A DNA stretch of 64,000 bases from Granulicella mallensis (GCF_014203225.1 NZ_JACHIO010000020.1:57557-121556), one strand, 5' to 3'; shown: positions 25,441 to 34,755, counted from the first letter of the stretch. Made by a program: numbers and translations. Notes: a model not told the origin generated them from the letters alone.

Positions 25441-28400
25441 CTACGCCGATAGCTCAAGTGGCAGGAACAGAGAAAAAGTCGTCCCACTTCTGCCCCGGCG
25501 CATCGTGCTGGACACCCTTAGATCGCCCTGCAAGCGTTCGACGAGTTGAGCAGATACCCACATCCCAAGCCCTGTGCCGGTCTCATTTTTGGTCGTAAAG
25601 AACGGCTCATAAATCCTCTCGAGCGTCTTGGCGGTCATTCCTGTACCGGAGTCAGAGATGGTAGCCCGTATGCCGAGGCGCTCTCGATCGCGCCAGTCGT
25701 AGGAATTGCTTACCCTCATCGTAAGCGAACCTCCAAACCTCATCGCATCGACAGCGTTTGAGAGAAGGTTCGCAAAGATCTGACGAAGGTCTCCCGCCAG
25801 GCAAAGGATCGAGGGACCTTCTCTGTATTGGCGATGGACCGTGATGTTATTGGCCAGAAGCTTTTCGTGATACAGCACCAGCAGAGAATCAAGAATCTCC
25901 GAGACCTGCACAGAGGAGGGAGCGGTTGATTGCCGATAAAACTTGAGCGTCTGCTGCGTAATGTGCGACACCCGGCCGACCTCTTCAAGAGCCTGGGCAG
26001 CATAGGTCTTTGCCGCCGCGGCATCATCACCGGTTGAGGCGAGATAAAGAAGATTCGTAATCGCTTCCAGCGGGTTATTGATCTCATGCGCAATGGTCGC
26101 GGCAAGGCGACTCGCAATCGCCAGCTTCTCCGCCTGAACAAGCGCTGCTTCAATCTTCTTGCGCTTGGTCATGTCGGTAAGCGACAGGAGAATCAGGGGC
26201 GCAGCCGCGGGCTCCTGCACCATATAGCGTCCGCTCAGCATAAAAGACTTCCAGCCGATGCCGGGAAAGTCGTAGATGACCTCATGATTCAGGAAATCCC
26301 TGTCATGCGGTAGAACCTCTTCCAGCAGGGTTCGCAGATCGGGTTTATTCCACTGTCCGTCCCCCAGGCCGTACACGAACCGGTTCAACGTCGCCTCCGG
26401 TTTCACTTCAAAAGCCTTGTAGAAGGAGTAATTCGCCATCAGCACATGCAGGTTCGCGTTCAACACCAGCACAGGTTCCGGCATAGTCTCGATGATGGAT
26501 TTAGTGAACTCGCTCGCGAGCACCAGTTCCTGATTGCGCTTCTTGATGACATCGATATCCATAAGAACCAGGACCGCGCCATCGCTGCGATTATCTAATG
26601 TTTCATAGGGTCTTACCTGCAACCGATACCAATGCCCCTGCTGGTCCTGTACCTCTCGTTCAAGGCTCACGACGTCCCGAAGGACAGTGGTAAGCAAAGG
26701 CTTCAAATCAATATTGAGATCCGGATTGATATCGGTGATAGGCCGTCCAATGTCGGACGGAAGCACTTTAAAGACAGCCTCTGCCGTTGGAGTCATGCGA
26801 CGAATACACAGACTGCCATCCACCATCACGATAGGGATGACCGTGCTTTCGAGCAGGTTCTTCAGGTCGTTCCCCAGCAGATGCAGAGTCGAGTTGTTGC
26901 TATTCAACTCATCATTAACGGTGTTGAGTTCCTCATTGGTGGCCTGCAGTTCCTCCTTCGAAGTCTCGAGCTCTTCGTTGGTACTTTGCAGCTCCTCGTT
27001 TGCGGAGAGCATCTCCTCGTTCGCCGACTGATAGTCTTCGCGGAGCGCCTCCTGCGTGCGCGTGTGCTCTTTGAGCAAAGCGCGTGTCGCCTGCAACTCA
27101 CGCTTCTGGTCAAGAAGTGTTCTCCGGGAAAGATCGCCCGGTTGCACAGGGAATCGCTGGCCCGTCTTGCCAATCGGCTCTATCAGAGGAACTACATCCT
27201 CAAAGAGGATGAGATAGCATCTGCCCACTCCTGAAACAAGTTCATCCATGGGCATCACAGACAAATGCACGACACGCCTTTTACCGTTATGTTCAAAGGC
27301 GACGTTCTTCTTCTTGACCGAAGCGGCTTTTTTCCTGGCCGATGCGATGGCGGTACGCAGAGCAATCGCCAACTCCTCGCGAACCATATTCAGAATATTG
27401 AGATTGGCGCGTCCGGATGCGGGTTCCAGGTAAGGACTGGTGCGCCCACGAAACTGAAGAATCTCAAGCGCGTCATTCACGATCACACCCGGCGGAGCAC
27501 ACTCTCTCAGCACCATTCGATCTGCGAGCTGCTGTAACTCCAGTTCATTCTGACTTGCACGGCTGATGGGCTGCACTTTCTCTATGGGGGAGGCAACCGC
27601 CTGCAAGGGATTCCGGGCTGTCTTAAACGTACGCTGCTGGCGATGATCGCCGACTTTTTTGGAATAGATCTTGCTCTTCTTATTCAGGGGCGTAAACATC
27701 TGCGGATAAGAAGCTGCGCTCTCGGCATTGCCCAGCAATAAAAAGCCGGATGGATTCAAGGCGTAGTGCAGGGTCGAGATAATCCTCTCCTGCAACTCCG
27801 GTTGGACATAAATCAGAAAGTTGCGGCAGGAGATAAGATCCAGGCTCGAAAAGGGTGGGTCTTTGGTGACGTCCTGGCGTGCAAAGACACACAGATCGCG
27901 GATGACTTTGTTAACCCGGTACCCACCCGTTACCTTCGTGAAAAACTTTGCAGTCAGTTCTGCTGAGACGTTCTTCATCGCGCTTTCGGAATAAATGCCG
28001 GAGCGCGCCTTCGCAATCCCCTTCTCATTAATATCCGTGCCAAAGATCTGGATGCGCATCCCCTCAGCGCTTGCACCTAAAAACTCCAGCAAGGTGATCG
28101 CCAGCGAATAAACCTCTTCTCCGGTAGAGCACGCAACTACCCATAACCGCAGCGCTTCTCCGACCTTCTCTTCGATCATCGCTGGGAATGCTGTCTTTGC
28201 AAGACCTTCAAAGATCTCCGGGTTGCGGAAAAACTCGGTCACAGGAATCAGGACATGATGAGAGAGCTTTGCCGCCTCTTCCGGATGCTCTCTCAGATAA
28301 GTGAGATAAGCAGGAAGAGAGAGAATCCGCAGAGCCGCCATACGCTGTTGAATACGCCGATGAATCGTATTGGGCTTGTATTTGGTGAAGTCAGAGCCTT

Positions 28401-29160
28401 GCGAAATACTCACCAAGTTCAGGATTGAATCGAATACGTCGCCGTCGGACTTTGGCTCTTCGCGCGAGACCTTCGGCCTCTGCCGAACCTGGGGATGGCT
28501 GCTCATGCGGCCCAGCTCCGCCGCAATCTTTTCGGGGGATAGAACGTAATCGATGCATCCGGATTCGATCGCACTCCGAGGCATGCCATCGAACTTGGCG
28601 CTCTCTGTACTCTGCGCGAAGGTTACCCCTCCTTCAGCGCGAATCGCCTTAATCCCCGCAGTACCGTCCGATCCTGTGCCCGAGAGAATAACGCCGATAG
28701 CGTTGCTCTTGCGGACCTCTGCCAGAGAACGCATGAAGATGTCGATGGGCAAATGCTGCTTGTGGTCGATGGCTCGCGGAGTCAGTCCAAAGTGGCCATC
28801 CGTGATGGAGATATCCACGTTACTCGGCATCACATAGACACGATTCGACTCCACCTTCATCGCATGGATTGCTTCTAGTACGGGAATTTTGGTCGTCTTC
28901 GAAAGCAGTTCCGGCAAAATGCTGTGGCGTTTAGGGTCGAGATGCTGAATCAGCATGAACGCCATGGCGATGTCTGTGGGAAGGGCACGCAGAATCGCCG
29001 TAAGAGCTTCCAGCCCGCCTGCCGAAGCCCCAATGGCCACAACTGGAATCTCCAGTGATGTGCTTTTAGGCGGCGGTCTTTGTAATGGGGAAGGCATTCG
29101 ACACCGGGATCCCTCCGAGAACGTCGTGCGTCGGAACGGTTCGGCTTGATCTTTCTTCAA
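25441..29160 (-). CDS. CheB-CheR-PAS-histidine kinase fusion protein
   Basis: A 1239-residue soluble signalling protein. CheB methylesterase domain (about 38-225) with catalytic Ser in GASAGGLEAL, His in IQHLDP and Asp in GTGSDGTAG. CheR methyltransferase (about 240-500) with the SAM loop VVACSTGEEVYS and FFRNPEIF. A long coiled coil (about 660-760, repeated NEELxxTNEEL) is followed by PAS domains (about 760-1000), a HisKA domain with H-box AATIAHEINNPLEA, and HATPase with NLLSNAVDAM, SDSGTGM and GTGLGMW. No receiver domain is present. The start is TTG 29160; ATG 29097 is an alternative. No che operon is adjacent, so the output partner is unknown. Confidence 0.9.
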   Translation of the reverse strand: MKKDQAEPFRRTTFSEGSRCRMPSPLQRPPPKSTSLEIPVVAIGASAGGLEALTAILRALPTDIAMAFMLIQHLDPKRHSILPELLSKTTKIPVLEAIHAMKVESNRVYVMPSNVDISITDGHFGLTPRAIDHKQHLPIDIFMRSLAEVRKSNAIGVILSGTGSDGTAGIKAIRAEGGVTFAQSTESAKFDGMPRSAIESGCIDYVLSPEKIAAELGRMSSHPQVRQRPKVSREEPKSDGDVFDSILNLVSISQGSDFTKYKPNTIHRRIQQRMAALRILSLPAYLTYLREHPEEAAKLSHHVLIPVTEFFRNPEIFEGLAKTAFPAMIEEKVGEALRLWVVACSTGEEVYSLAITLLEFLGASAEGMRIQIFGTDINEKGIAKARSGIYSESAMKNVSAELTAKFFTKVTGGYRVNKVIRDLCVFARQDVTKDPPFSSLDLISCRNFLIYVQPELQERIISTLHYALNPSGFLLLGNAESAASYPQMFTPLNKKSKIYSKKVGDHRQQRTFKTARNPLQAVASPIEKVQPISRASQNELELQQLADRMVLRECAPPGVIVNDALEILQFRGRTSPYLEPASGRANLNILNMVREELAIALRTAIASARKKAASVKKKNVAFEHNGKRRVVHLSVMPMDELVSGVGRCYLILFEDVVPLIEPIGKTGQRFPVQPGDLSRRTLLDQKRELQATRALLKEHTRTQEALREDYQSANEEMLSANEELQSTNEELETSKEELQATNEELNTVNDELNSNNSTLHLLGNDLKNLLESTVIPIVMVDGSLCIRRMTPTAEAVFKVLPSDIGRPITDINPDLNIDLKPLLTTVLRDVVSLEREVQDQQGHWYRLQVRPYETLDNRSDGAVLVLMDIDVIKKRNQELVLASEFTKSIIETMPEPVLVLNANLHVLMANYSFYKAFEVKPEATLNRFVYGLGDGQWNKPDLRTLLEEVLPHDRDFLNHEVIYDFPGIGWKSFMLSGRYMVQEPAAAPLILLSLTDMTKRKKIEAALVQAEKLAIASRLAATIAHEINNPLEAITNLLYLASTGDDAAAAKTYAAQALEEVGRVSHITQQTLKFYRQSTAPSSVQVSEILDSLLVLYHEKLLANNITVHRQYREGPSILCLAGDLRQIFANLLSNAVDAMRFGGSLTMRVSNSYDWRDRERLGIRATISDSGTGMTAKTLERIYEPFFTTKNETGTGLGMWVSAQLVERLQGDLRVSSTMRRGRSGTTFSLFLPLELSA

Positions 29161-29176
29161 TCAATGGCCGTCCCAA

Positions 29177-29188
29177 GTGTACGCTACC
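29177..29188. promoter_or_regulatory. Near-match to the GGTAACGTACAC operator
   Basis: GTGTACGCTACC differs by one base from GTGTACGTTACC, the complement of the shared operator. It lies 17 bp before the CheB-CheR fusion start, in the 72-bp gap after the DHA2 gene. No clear promoter surrounds it, so this may be chance. Confidence 0.25.
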
Positions 29189-29232
29189 CCTGAAGTAAGT
29201 CCCTGACAGTAGCCGTTTCGTGAGCGAAAGCC

Positions 29233-30690
29233 TCACCCACCAGGATGAAGGATCTTCTGCTGATTCACCGCATCCCCATCGCCCCGCTTCAAGCTGCGGA
29301 AGACGATCGTAGAGGCAATGGTCAGGCCGCCGAGCACAAGAAACGCCTCATGAATCCCATGGATCATTCCCGCTGGATTGGAGCGAACGCTGTCAGGAAT
29401 AAAGAAAGCAGTGGCCAGCCCAGCAGCCGCAACACCGAAGCTGATCGACATCTGCTGCATCGTGCTCGCAATAGAACTGGCATTGCTGGTCTCTTCCTCC
29501 GTGATGTCGGCATAGACGAGCGTATTCATACTCGTGTACTGCAGCGAGGTAAACGCTCCATAAGAGAACGCCTGCAGAACAATGACCCAGACAGGCGTAT
29601 GGACTCCAATGGTCGCGAACAGCAGCAGCAGGAATCCGAGAATCACTGTATTCGAGATCAGCACTCCGCGATAGCCGAAGAAAGACAGGAGACGAGGCAT
29701 AACCAGCTTCATACTCATCGCGGCCACGGCCTGCGGCATAATGAGCAACCCCGATTGAATCGGCGTGAAGCCAAGCCCAACCTGATAGAGCAGCGGCAGC
29801 AGAAAGGGCACACCACCGATTCCCAGGCGCGTGAAGAAGCTGCCGCTCACCGAGGCGCGGAAGGTACGAATGCGAAAGAGACTCAACTCCAGCAGCGGAT
29901 AAGCTGGGCTCTTCGCATGGAGTCCATAGCCTGCAAGCAGGACGAGTGAAAGCACCAGCAACCCCGAGATCTCGCGTGAACTCAGAGCATGCTCCCCGAA
30001 GATCTCCAGCACATACGACAACAGCGCTACACCGGCCCCGAAGAGAATCAAGCCGACGATGTCGAGAGGGTGGATATTCTTTTCGCGATAGTCCGGCAGA
30101 TGCAGGTAGACCATCAACAAGCCAGCCAGGCCAATCGGAAGGTTCAGAAAGAAGATGAATCGCCAATGCAGGTAACCGACGATCAAGCCGCCGGCAATCG
30201 GCCCAAGCATGGGAGCCACCAGGGCGGGAATCGCCACAAAGCTCATGGTTCGCAGCAAGTCCGATTTCGCGAAAGTCCGCACCAGGGTAAGCCGGCCCAC
30301 CGGCACCATCATGGCCCCGCCGCAGCCTTGCAGAACGCGGCACGCTACCAGGACATGGATATCGGTCGATATACCACAGAGAAACGATCCAAGAGTAAAG
30401 AGGCCGATAGCCGATGCGAAGACCCTACGTGTTCCAAAGCGGTCCGCCATCCAGCCGCTGATAGGAATAAAGACCGCGAGGCTCAACGTGTAACTGGCCA
30501 GCACGGCTTTCATGCTCAGCGGCGCCACCTTGAGCGCAGAGGAGATCGCAGGCACTGCCGTATTCAGAATCGTTGTGTCCAACGACTCCATAAAGAATGC
30601 GACCGCCACCAGCCACGGCAAAAGCCGCTTGCTGGCTTCGGAGGGATGAAGAAACGGAGAAGGAGCGGCGACGGAGTCAGGCACATTCAT
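29233..30690 (-). CDS. DHA2 family MFS multidrug exporter (EmrB/QacA type)
   Basis: A 485-residue, 14-helix drug:proton antiporter. Markers are FMESLDTTILNTAVPAIS in helix 1 (the DHA2 motif with the acidic residue), SGWMADRFGTRRVF for motif A, RVLQGCGGAMMVPVGR for motif B and a Gly/Pro-rich antiporter motif C (AIPALVAPMLGPIAGG). It probably exports a toxic hydrophobic compound across the inner membrane; usual EmrA/TolC-type partners are not next to it. ATG 30690 has only pyrimidine-rich DNA upstream, so the start may be leaderless or a few codons off. Confidence 0.9.
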   Translation of the reverse strand: MNVPDSVAAPSPFLHPSEASKRLLPWLVAVAFFMESLDTTILNTAVPAISSALKVAPLSMKAVLASYTLSLAVFIPISGWMADRFGTRRVFASAIGLFTLGSFLCGISTDIHVLVACRVLQGCGGAMMVPVGRLTLVRTFAKSDLLRTMSFVAIPALVAPMLGPIAGGLIVGYLHWRFIFFLNLPIGLAGLLMVYLHLPDYREKNIHPLDIVGLILFGAGVALLSYVLEIFGEHALSSREISGLLVLSLVLLAGYGLHAKSPAYPLLELSLFRIRTFRASVSGSFFTRLGIGGVPFLLPLLYQVGLGFTPIQSGLLIMPQAVAAMSMKLVMPRLLSFFGYRGVLISNTVILGFLLLLFATIGVHTPVWVIVLQAFSYGAFTSLQYTSMNTLVYADITEEETSNASSIASTMQQMSISFGVAAAGLATAFFIPDSVRSNPAGMIHGIHEAFLVLGGLTIASTIVFRSLKRGDGDAVNQQKILHPGG

Positions 30691-30912
30691 AGGGAATAGG
30701 AAAGAAGGAGCTCAGGTCAATGAGAACACGACAACACCTTTTCATTCGATGCAGCTTTAAGAACGCACGCAAACAAGTGCGCACTCGCGCAGGGTTCTTC
30801 ACGGGAACTGCTTTAAATCCGCTAGAGCGTTCCCAGCCATGCCAGCAGGATCGAGAACAAGCAAGCTGCCAACGCCTGCCGCCCGGCAAGCTTCAAAGCA
30901 AACAACTTGGGC

Positions 30913-31668
30913 TTAGTGAAAGCGATCGACCAACAGATTGGCCACATAGATGAGTGCAGAGCCTGAAAGCACAGTGGGGAGCATATACCTCAATCCCTTG
31001 TGTTGGCGCACCTCCGGAAGAAAATCGCTGGTTGCCATCTGGAGGAAGAAGCCGGAGGCCACGGCAAGAAGCATCGCCGAACTCCCTGAAGAAAATGTCC
31101 ACCAGACCGTAAGAAGACCTCCCGCGAGAGGAGCAAGGCAGTCAGCAGCCAGAAAAAGATAATCGCTCAACCTCGGTTGATCGCCGCCTGTCGTCAGGAT
31201 GACCGTATTCATGCCGTCGCCGATATCATGCGCCGCGATGCCTACTGCAACCGCGTAGCCCGCCGGATGCGAGGCCGCATAGGAGAGGCCAATGGCCATG
31301 CCATCGCGCAGGCTGTGAAAGATGAGCATGCCGCCGCCGATCTTCCCGAGCGTCCTCCCCGAGCTGCCCGATCCTCCACCCCATCGTGCAGCCAATCCGT
31401 CCAGTCCGCTTTGGATACTCCAGAAAAGAAGAAAGGAGATCAGTACCAGCGCCAGGATATCGGCGGAACGTATCTCTACCAGCGCCCCCAGGGAGAGGGC
31501 CTCAGGCAGGAGATCGAGAAAAGCGGCTCCCAGCAGCAGGCCCGCCCCCAGCGCCATCAACAGCGCTAAAGACCTGCGAAATTGAAGTGCCAGGAGACCG
31601 CCGAGGAGAGTTGCGAAGACAGGAACGATAAGAAGTAAAAGAGGAATTGGTTCATTTGCAAAATGCAT
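30913..31668 (-). CDS. ZIP family divalent metal transporter
   Basis: A 251-residue, roughly 8-helix inner-membrane protein that imports Zn2+ or another divalent metal. Metal-site helices are IFHSLRDGMAIGLS (H, D, G pattern of ZIP helix 4) and IAAHDIGDGMNTV (helix 5). It ends GSALIYVANLLVDRFH. ATG 31668 directly follows an in-frame GTG at 31671; neither has a ribosome site. A Fur-family-like dyad lies 3 bp upstream of the GTG, and TATTAT, a likely -10, is inside it, so the mRNA may be leaderless. Repression under metal-replete conditions is the natural inference. Confidence 0.85.
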   Translation of the reverse strand: MHFANEPIPLLLLIVPVFATLLGGLLALQFRRSLALLMALGAGLLLGAAFLDLLPEALSLGALVEIRSADILALVLISFLLFWSIQSGLDGLAARWGGGSGSSGRTLGKIGGGMLIFHSLRDGMAIGLSYAASHPAGYAVAVGIAAHDIGDGMNTVILTTGGDQPRLSDYLFLAADCLAPLAGGLLTVWWTFSSGSSAMLLAVASGFFLQMATSDFLPEVRQHKGLRYMLPTVLSGSALIYVANLLVDRFH

Positions 31669-31673
31669 CACAA

Positions 31674-31691
31674 TTGATAATACATTCTCAA
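31674..31691 (-). promoter_or_regulatory. Fur/Zur-family-like operator before the ZIP gene
   Basis: TTGATAATACATTCTCAA is an 8-2-8 inverted repeat with one mismatch (TTGATAAT versus TTGAGAAT). Its AT-rich half-sites resemble Fur-family boxes. On the minus strand it contains TATTAT (31677-31682), a plausible -10 only about 6-9 nt before the start codon. Confidence 0.5.
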
Positions 31692-31737
31692 TATTTACAG
31701 CCTGTGATTGTAAATCACAACGCTCCTCCCCTGTTAT

Positions 31738-33048
31738 TTAGCTCCGCAACTGGAGACTGGGATGCTCTCCCGAATGCTCTCCCAGATGAGTTGCCGCAAT
31801 ACTATCCAGAGGCTCATGGGAGGCAATCGCATAGAGCGAGCGTGGAGATATCCGGTGAGCTACAAAGCTCGCCAGCAGATTGCAAACGATCACAACCGGA
31901 AGCAGATGCCACTCCCCGGTCAATTCCACAGCCATAAACGATGCCATCCAGGGAGCATGAGTCACGGCGGAGAGAAAGCATCCGAGCCCAAACACAGCAA
32001 ACAGCACGGGCTGCGAGAGATGGAGCATCTGCCCGGCCACCAGTCCGATAGCGGCTCCGGCAAACAAAGTCGGTGTAAACACGCCTCCGACGGTTCCTGT
32101 TCCAACACAGAACGTCGTCGCTATCAGTCTTAGCGCGAGGACGATCAAAATACCCTGGGTCGCCTTCCCTTGCATCATTGATAACAAGGCGGCATCCCCA
32201 TTCCCCCAGACCGTTGTCCGTGCCAGCGAGAGCAAGCCGACGACAAGACCGCCCCAGACCAGGGCCAGCGGCCACTTTTTAGCGAATCGCAGACTACGAA
32301 GGATCGCCTGATAAAGCGGTCCCAACGCCCCCAGGACAATCGCCAGCGGCAGAAGATACAACCATTCCCTTGAGAGAGCAGGCAGGCTCACACGGACTGC
32401 GAAGATCGGGCCCGCACCAAGCAGCCAGCGGCTCGTAAGCCAACCCGCCACGGAGGCCAGCGCAAAGAACGGCAGCTCCATCCAGGGCATCTCTTCGAGA
32501 ACAATCTCCGTGGCAAAGAAGATACCGGCAATCGGAGCCTGATAGGCCGTAGCCACAGCAGCCGCTACTCCATAGCTCACCTGCCGGGACAAAGAGATGC
32601 CCCTGACCGGAGAACGCTCCCCCACCCAGGACGCCGCGGTTGCAGCCAACTGAATCATCGAGCCCTCACGCCCAACCGCCGCCCCGCTAGCCAGGGAGAA
32701 GATCGATGAGAGGGTGCGCCACACGTTAGGGGCGAGCGGAATCCGGCCTTCCTCACAGTGAATAGCTTCCACATACTCCCGGGCAGGAGTCGCGTGAAAA
32801 TATCTTCGCGCCAGCCAGAGAACGGCGAGGGCCAACAAAGCTCCAAGGACAGGAGTCATCGCACGGCGCGTCAGAGAGAGGTGCTGCGCGGCCTCCGACA
32901 GCAGGCCTCCCTGCTGCGTGAAGACCCACTGCATCCCACGAAGAGCAAGACGCACCCCCACACAGGCCAGGCTGCTCACAACGCCCAGCACAACCGCCCA
33001 GAGTGCGTGTGCGAAGTGCGACGATCCGTTCTGGACTTTTGTCGGCAA
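31738..33048 (-). CDS. ClC family chloride channel/antiporter
   Basis: A 10-12 helix membrane protein of about 436 residues that moves Cl- (often Cl-/H+ exchange). The selectivity and gating segment GREGSMIQLA carries the gating Glu of the family GREGP motif; GTGTVGGVFTPTLFAGAAIG matches the GGxFxPxL motif. The first family motif GSGIPE is not recognisable. The frame is open to a TTG at 33156, but those 36 extra residues are encoded by the 33056-33136 inverted repeat and look non-coding. TTG 33048 is therefore preferred, without a clear ribosome site. It is divergent from uppP. Confidence 0.83.
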   Translation of the reverse strand: MPTKVQNGSSHFAHALWAVVLGVVSSLACVGVRLALRGMQWVFTQQGGLLSEAAQHLSLTRRAMTPVLGALLALAVLWLARRYFHATPAREYVEAIHCEEGRIPLAPNVWRTLSSIFSLASGAAVGREGSMIQLAATAASWVGERSPVRGISLSRQVSYGVAAAVATAYQAPIAGIFFATEIVLEEMPWMELPFFALASVAGWLTSRWLLGAGPIFAVRVSLPALSREWLYLLPLAIVLGALGPLYQAILRSLRFAKKWPLALVWGGLVVGLLSLARTTVWGNGDAALLSMMQGKATQGILIVLALRLIATTFCVGTGTVGGVFTPTLFAGAAIGLVAGQMLHLSQPVLFAVFGLGCFLSAVTHAPWMASFMAVELTGEWHLLPVVIVCNLLASFVAHRISPRSLYAIASHEPLDSIAATHLGEHSGEHPSLQLRS

Positions 33049-33055
33049 GGGGATA

Positions 33056-33136
33056 CAGGGCTCAGGGTATAGGGCCCAGGGCTCAGCGTGCAAAGTTTGC
33101 TGCTCCGAAGCCCTGCCCCCTATACCCTGAGCCCTG
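33056..33136. repeat. Inverted repeat between the ClC gene and uppP
   Basis: CAGGGCTCAGGGTATAGGG (33056-33074) and CCCTATACCCTGAGCCCTG (33118-33136) are perfect 19-bp complements. A second nested pair, GGGCCCAGGGCTCA and TGAGCCCTGGGCCC, overlaps them, so alternative foldings are possible. It occupies the divergent promoter region. Confidence 0.7.
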
Positions 33137-33170
33137 GGCCCTGACACCGGAACCAATTTAGAATTTACCT

Positions 33171-34076
33171 ATGCCTCTACTGAAGGTTTTAATCCTGGCC
33201 ATCGTTCAGGGACTCGCCGAACTCCTGCCTGTCTCCAGCTCCGCTCATGTTGTCGTCGCGGAAAAACTGCTGGGGCTCGATCCCTCCTCGCCAGAGATGA
33301 CCCTGGTGCTCGTGATGCTGCATACCGGCACCATGTTTGCCGTCATCTTCTACTTCTGGGCGCAGTGGAAGCGTGCCTACTTCGCCACCGCCGACGCCTT
33401 CAAGCGCTTCGCGATCCGCGCGATCTGGGCAACAGGGCTGACGGGGGTCATCGGCTACCCGCTTCAGAAGATCGTGGCAAAGATCGCTTTCCCTGGTGCT
33501 CCTAAGGCGCAGATTGAAGATCTCTTTGGCCGCCTCGACCTCGTCGCCTATGCGCTCTTTGCCGTTGGCTTATTGATTCTGTGGGCGGGAATGAAAGAAC
33601 GCAACGCGGAAGCCGTTGCTACCAACGCCTACGATCGTTCCGTTACTCGTTCGGGAGACAACGTCACCTTCAGCCAGGCTGGGTGGATGGGGGCGATCCA
33701 GGGCCTGAGTCTTCCCTTCCGCGGCTTCTCGCGTTCAGGTTCGACTATCTCTACAGGTCTCCTGACCGGCGCCAACCGCGAACGAGCAGAGCGTTTCTCC
33801 TTCGCCCTGGCCGTCATTCTCACACCAGCAGTTGTGGGCCGCGAAGCCCTGAGGCTGCTAAAAGCTTCCCACGAAGCCACGGCCGCCGGTATGCCGATCA
33901 ACCTGCACGCCAGCCTGATTGCTTCCCTGCTCGGCATGGTCTTCTCGTTCTTCGCCGGACTCGCCGCGCTACGGTGGCTGAGCTCATGGTTGGAAAATGG
34001 ACGCTGGTATCTGTTCGGGATCTACTGCCTGGTCGCGAGCTGCGTGGTGTTCTATCTGCATCTGCGTCTGCACTAA
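33171..34076 (+). CDS. uppP: Undecaprenyl-diphosphatase UppP (BacA)
   Basis: A 301-residue inner-membrane enzyme that dephosphorylates undecaprenyl pyrophosphate so the lipid carrier can be reused in peptidoglycan and other glycan synthesis. The N-terminal motif ILAIVQGLAELLPVSSSAH (E/Q-rich family motif, here LAELLPVSSSAH) and the second motif LPFRGFSRSGSTI (family PGxSRSG(S/T)) are both present. Overexpression of this family confers bacitracin resistance. It is divergent from the ClC gene; the short upstream DNA is mostly inverted repeat. Confidence 0.95.
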   Translation: MPLLKVLILAIVQGLAELLPVSSSAHVVVAEKLLGLDPSSPEMTLVLVMLHTGTMFAVIFYFWAQWKRAYFATADAFKRFAIRAIWATGLTGVIGYPLQKIVAKIAFPGAPKAQIEDLFGRLDLVAYALFAVGLLILWAGMKERNAEAVATNAYDRSVTRSGDNVTFSQAGWMGAIQGLSLPFRGFSRSGSTISTGLLTGANRERAERFSFALAVILTPAVVGREALRLLKASHEATAAGMPINLHASLIASLLGMVFSFFAGLAALRWLSSWLENGRWYLFGIYCLVASCVVFYLHLRLH

Positions 34077-34165
34077 ATATCAAGATGAGACGAAGTAGAG
34101 GTTTGGAGAAAGGTTCTGCAATAGCCTTCTCTCTACTGCAATCCCTCTGTCCGGAAAATCGCTCC

Positions 34166-34351
34166 AAGCGCCAAAGGCGCGACTCATACCAGCCCAGGCC
34201 GCAGGCCTGGGTTTGAAACCCATGAAAAGGTAAGGGCTGAAAGCCCGCTTCATAGTTACCCCCTATGAGGCGGGCTTTCAGCCCTTATAGCTCAATCTAT
34301 CTATATACCCAGGCCTGCGGCCTGGGCTGGTATGAATCGCGCCTTTGGCGC
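34166..34351. repeat. Nested-hairpin repeat, variant of the B layout
   Basis: GCGCCAAAGGCGC, then CATACCAGCCCAGG, are mirrored by CCTGGGCTGGTATG and GCGCCTTTGGCGC. The core GGGCTGAAAGCCCGC pairs with GCGGGCTTTCAGCCC. The layout matches the 2068 and 21410 elements, but the stem sequences differ. Its right end reaches the stop codon of the DoxX-family gene. Confidence 0.65.
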
Positions 34352-34755
34352 TAGAACTTCACCTGTTTGAATGTGTTGACTCTTCTCTCATTCAATTCAA
34401 CGGAATCCCGCGTATACAGCCAAGCCCACCAGATCAACGGCAACTGCAACGGCAGCCTAAACCAGATCACCCAACGCGGAATATTCGGATAGAACTCCGG
34501 ATGCTGTGCCATCCACACATTCGCGGGCATCACGGCAACGAGCAGCAGTACAACCCCCCACGCCGCAGCCTGACGAGTCCTCGGAATGAGGACGCCAAGC
34601 CCACCCGCAATCTCGGCAGCACCACTCAGCAGTACAAGCGAGTGATGCGCCGGAAGGTAAGCCGGCATGATGCTCTCATACAGGCGCACCGCAACAAAAT
34701 GAGCTGTACCTGCCGCAATGTAAAACACCCCCATCACGATCCGCCCAACCCGCAT
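34351..34755 (-). CDS. DoxX family membrane protein
   Basis: A 134-residue protein with four predicted helices (GRIVMGVFYIAAGTAHF, SLVLLSGAAEIAGGLGVLIP, AAAWGVVLLLVAVMPANVWM, LPLIWWAWLYT). The spacing and the GxxxIPRTR loop match small DoxX/DoxD-like proteins, whose roles range from redox defence to unknown. GGGG lies 5 nt before ATG 34755. Its stop codon lies at the very end of the neighbouring repeat, suggesting the repeat sits right at the gene's 3' end. Confidence 0.75.
   Translation of the reverse strand: MRVGRIVMGVFYIAAGTAHFVAVRLYESIMPAYLPAHHSLVLLSGAAEIAGGLGVLIPRTRQAAAWGVVLLLVAVMPANVWMAQHPEFYPNIPRWVIWFRLPLQLPLIWWAWLYTRDSVELNERRVNTFKQVKF

Noticed and set aside
30677..30953. Small open frames between the DHA2 and ZIP genes
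   Set aside because: They have atypical composition (Arg/Cys-rich), no ribosome site and overlap each other on both strands.
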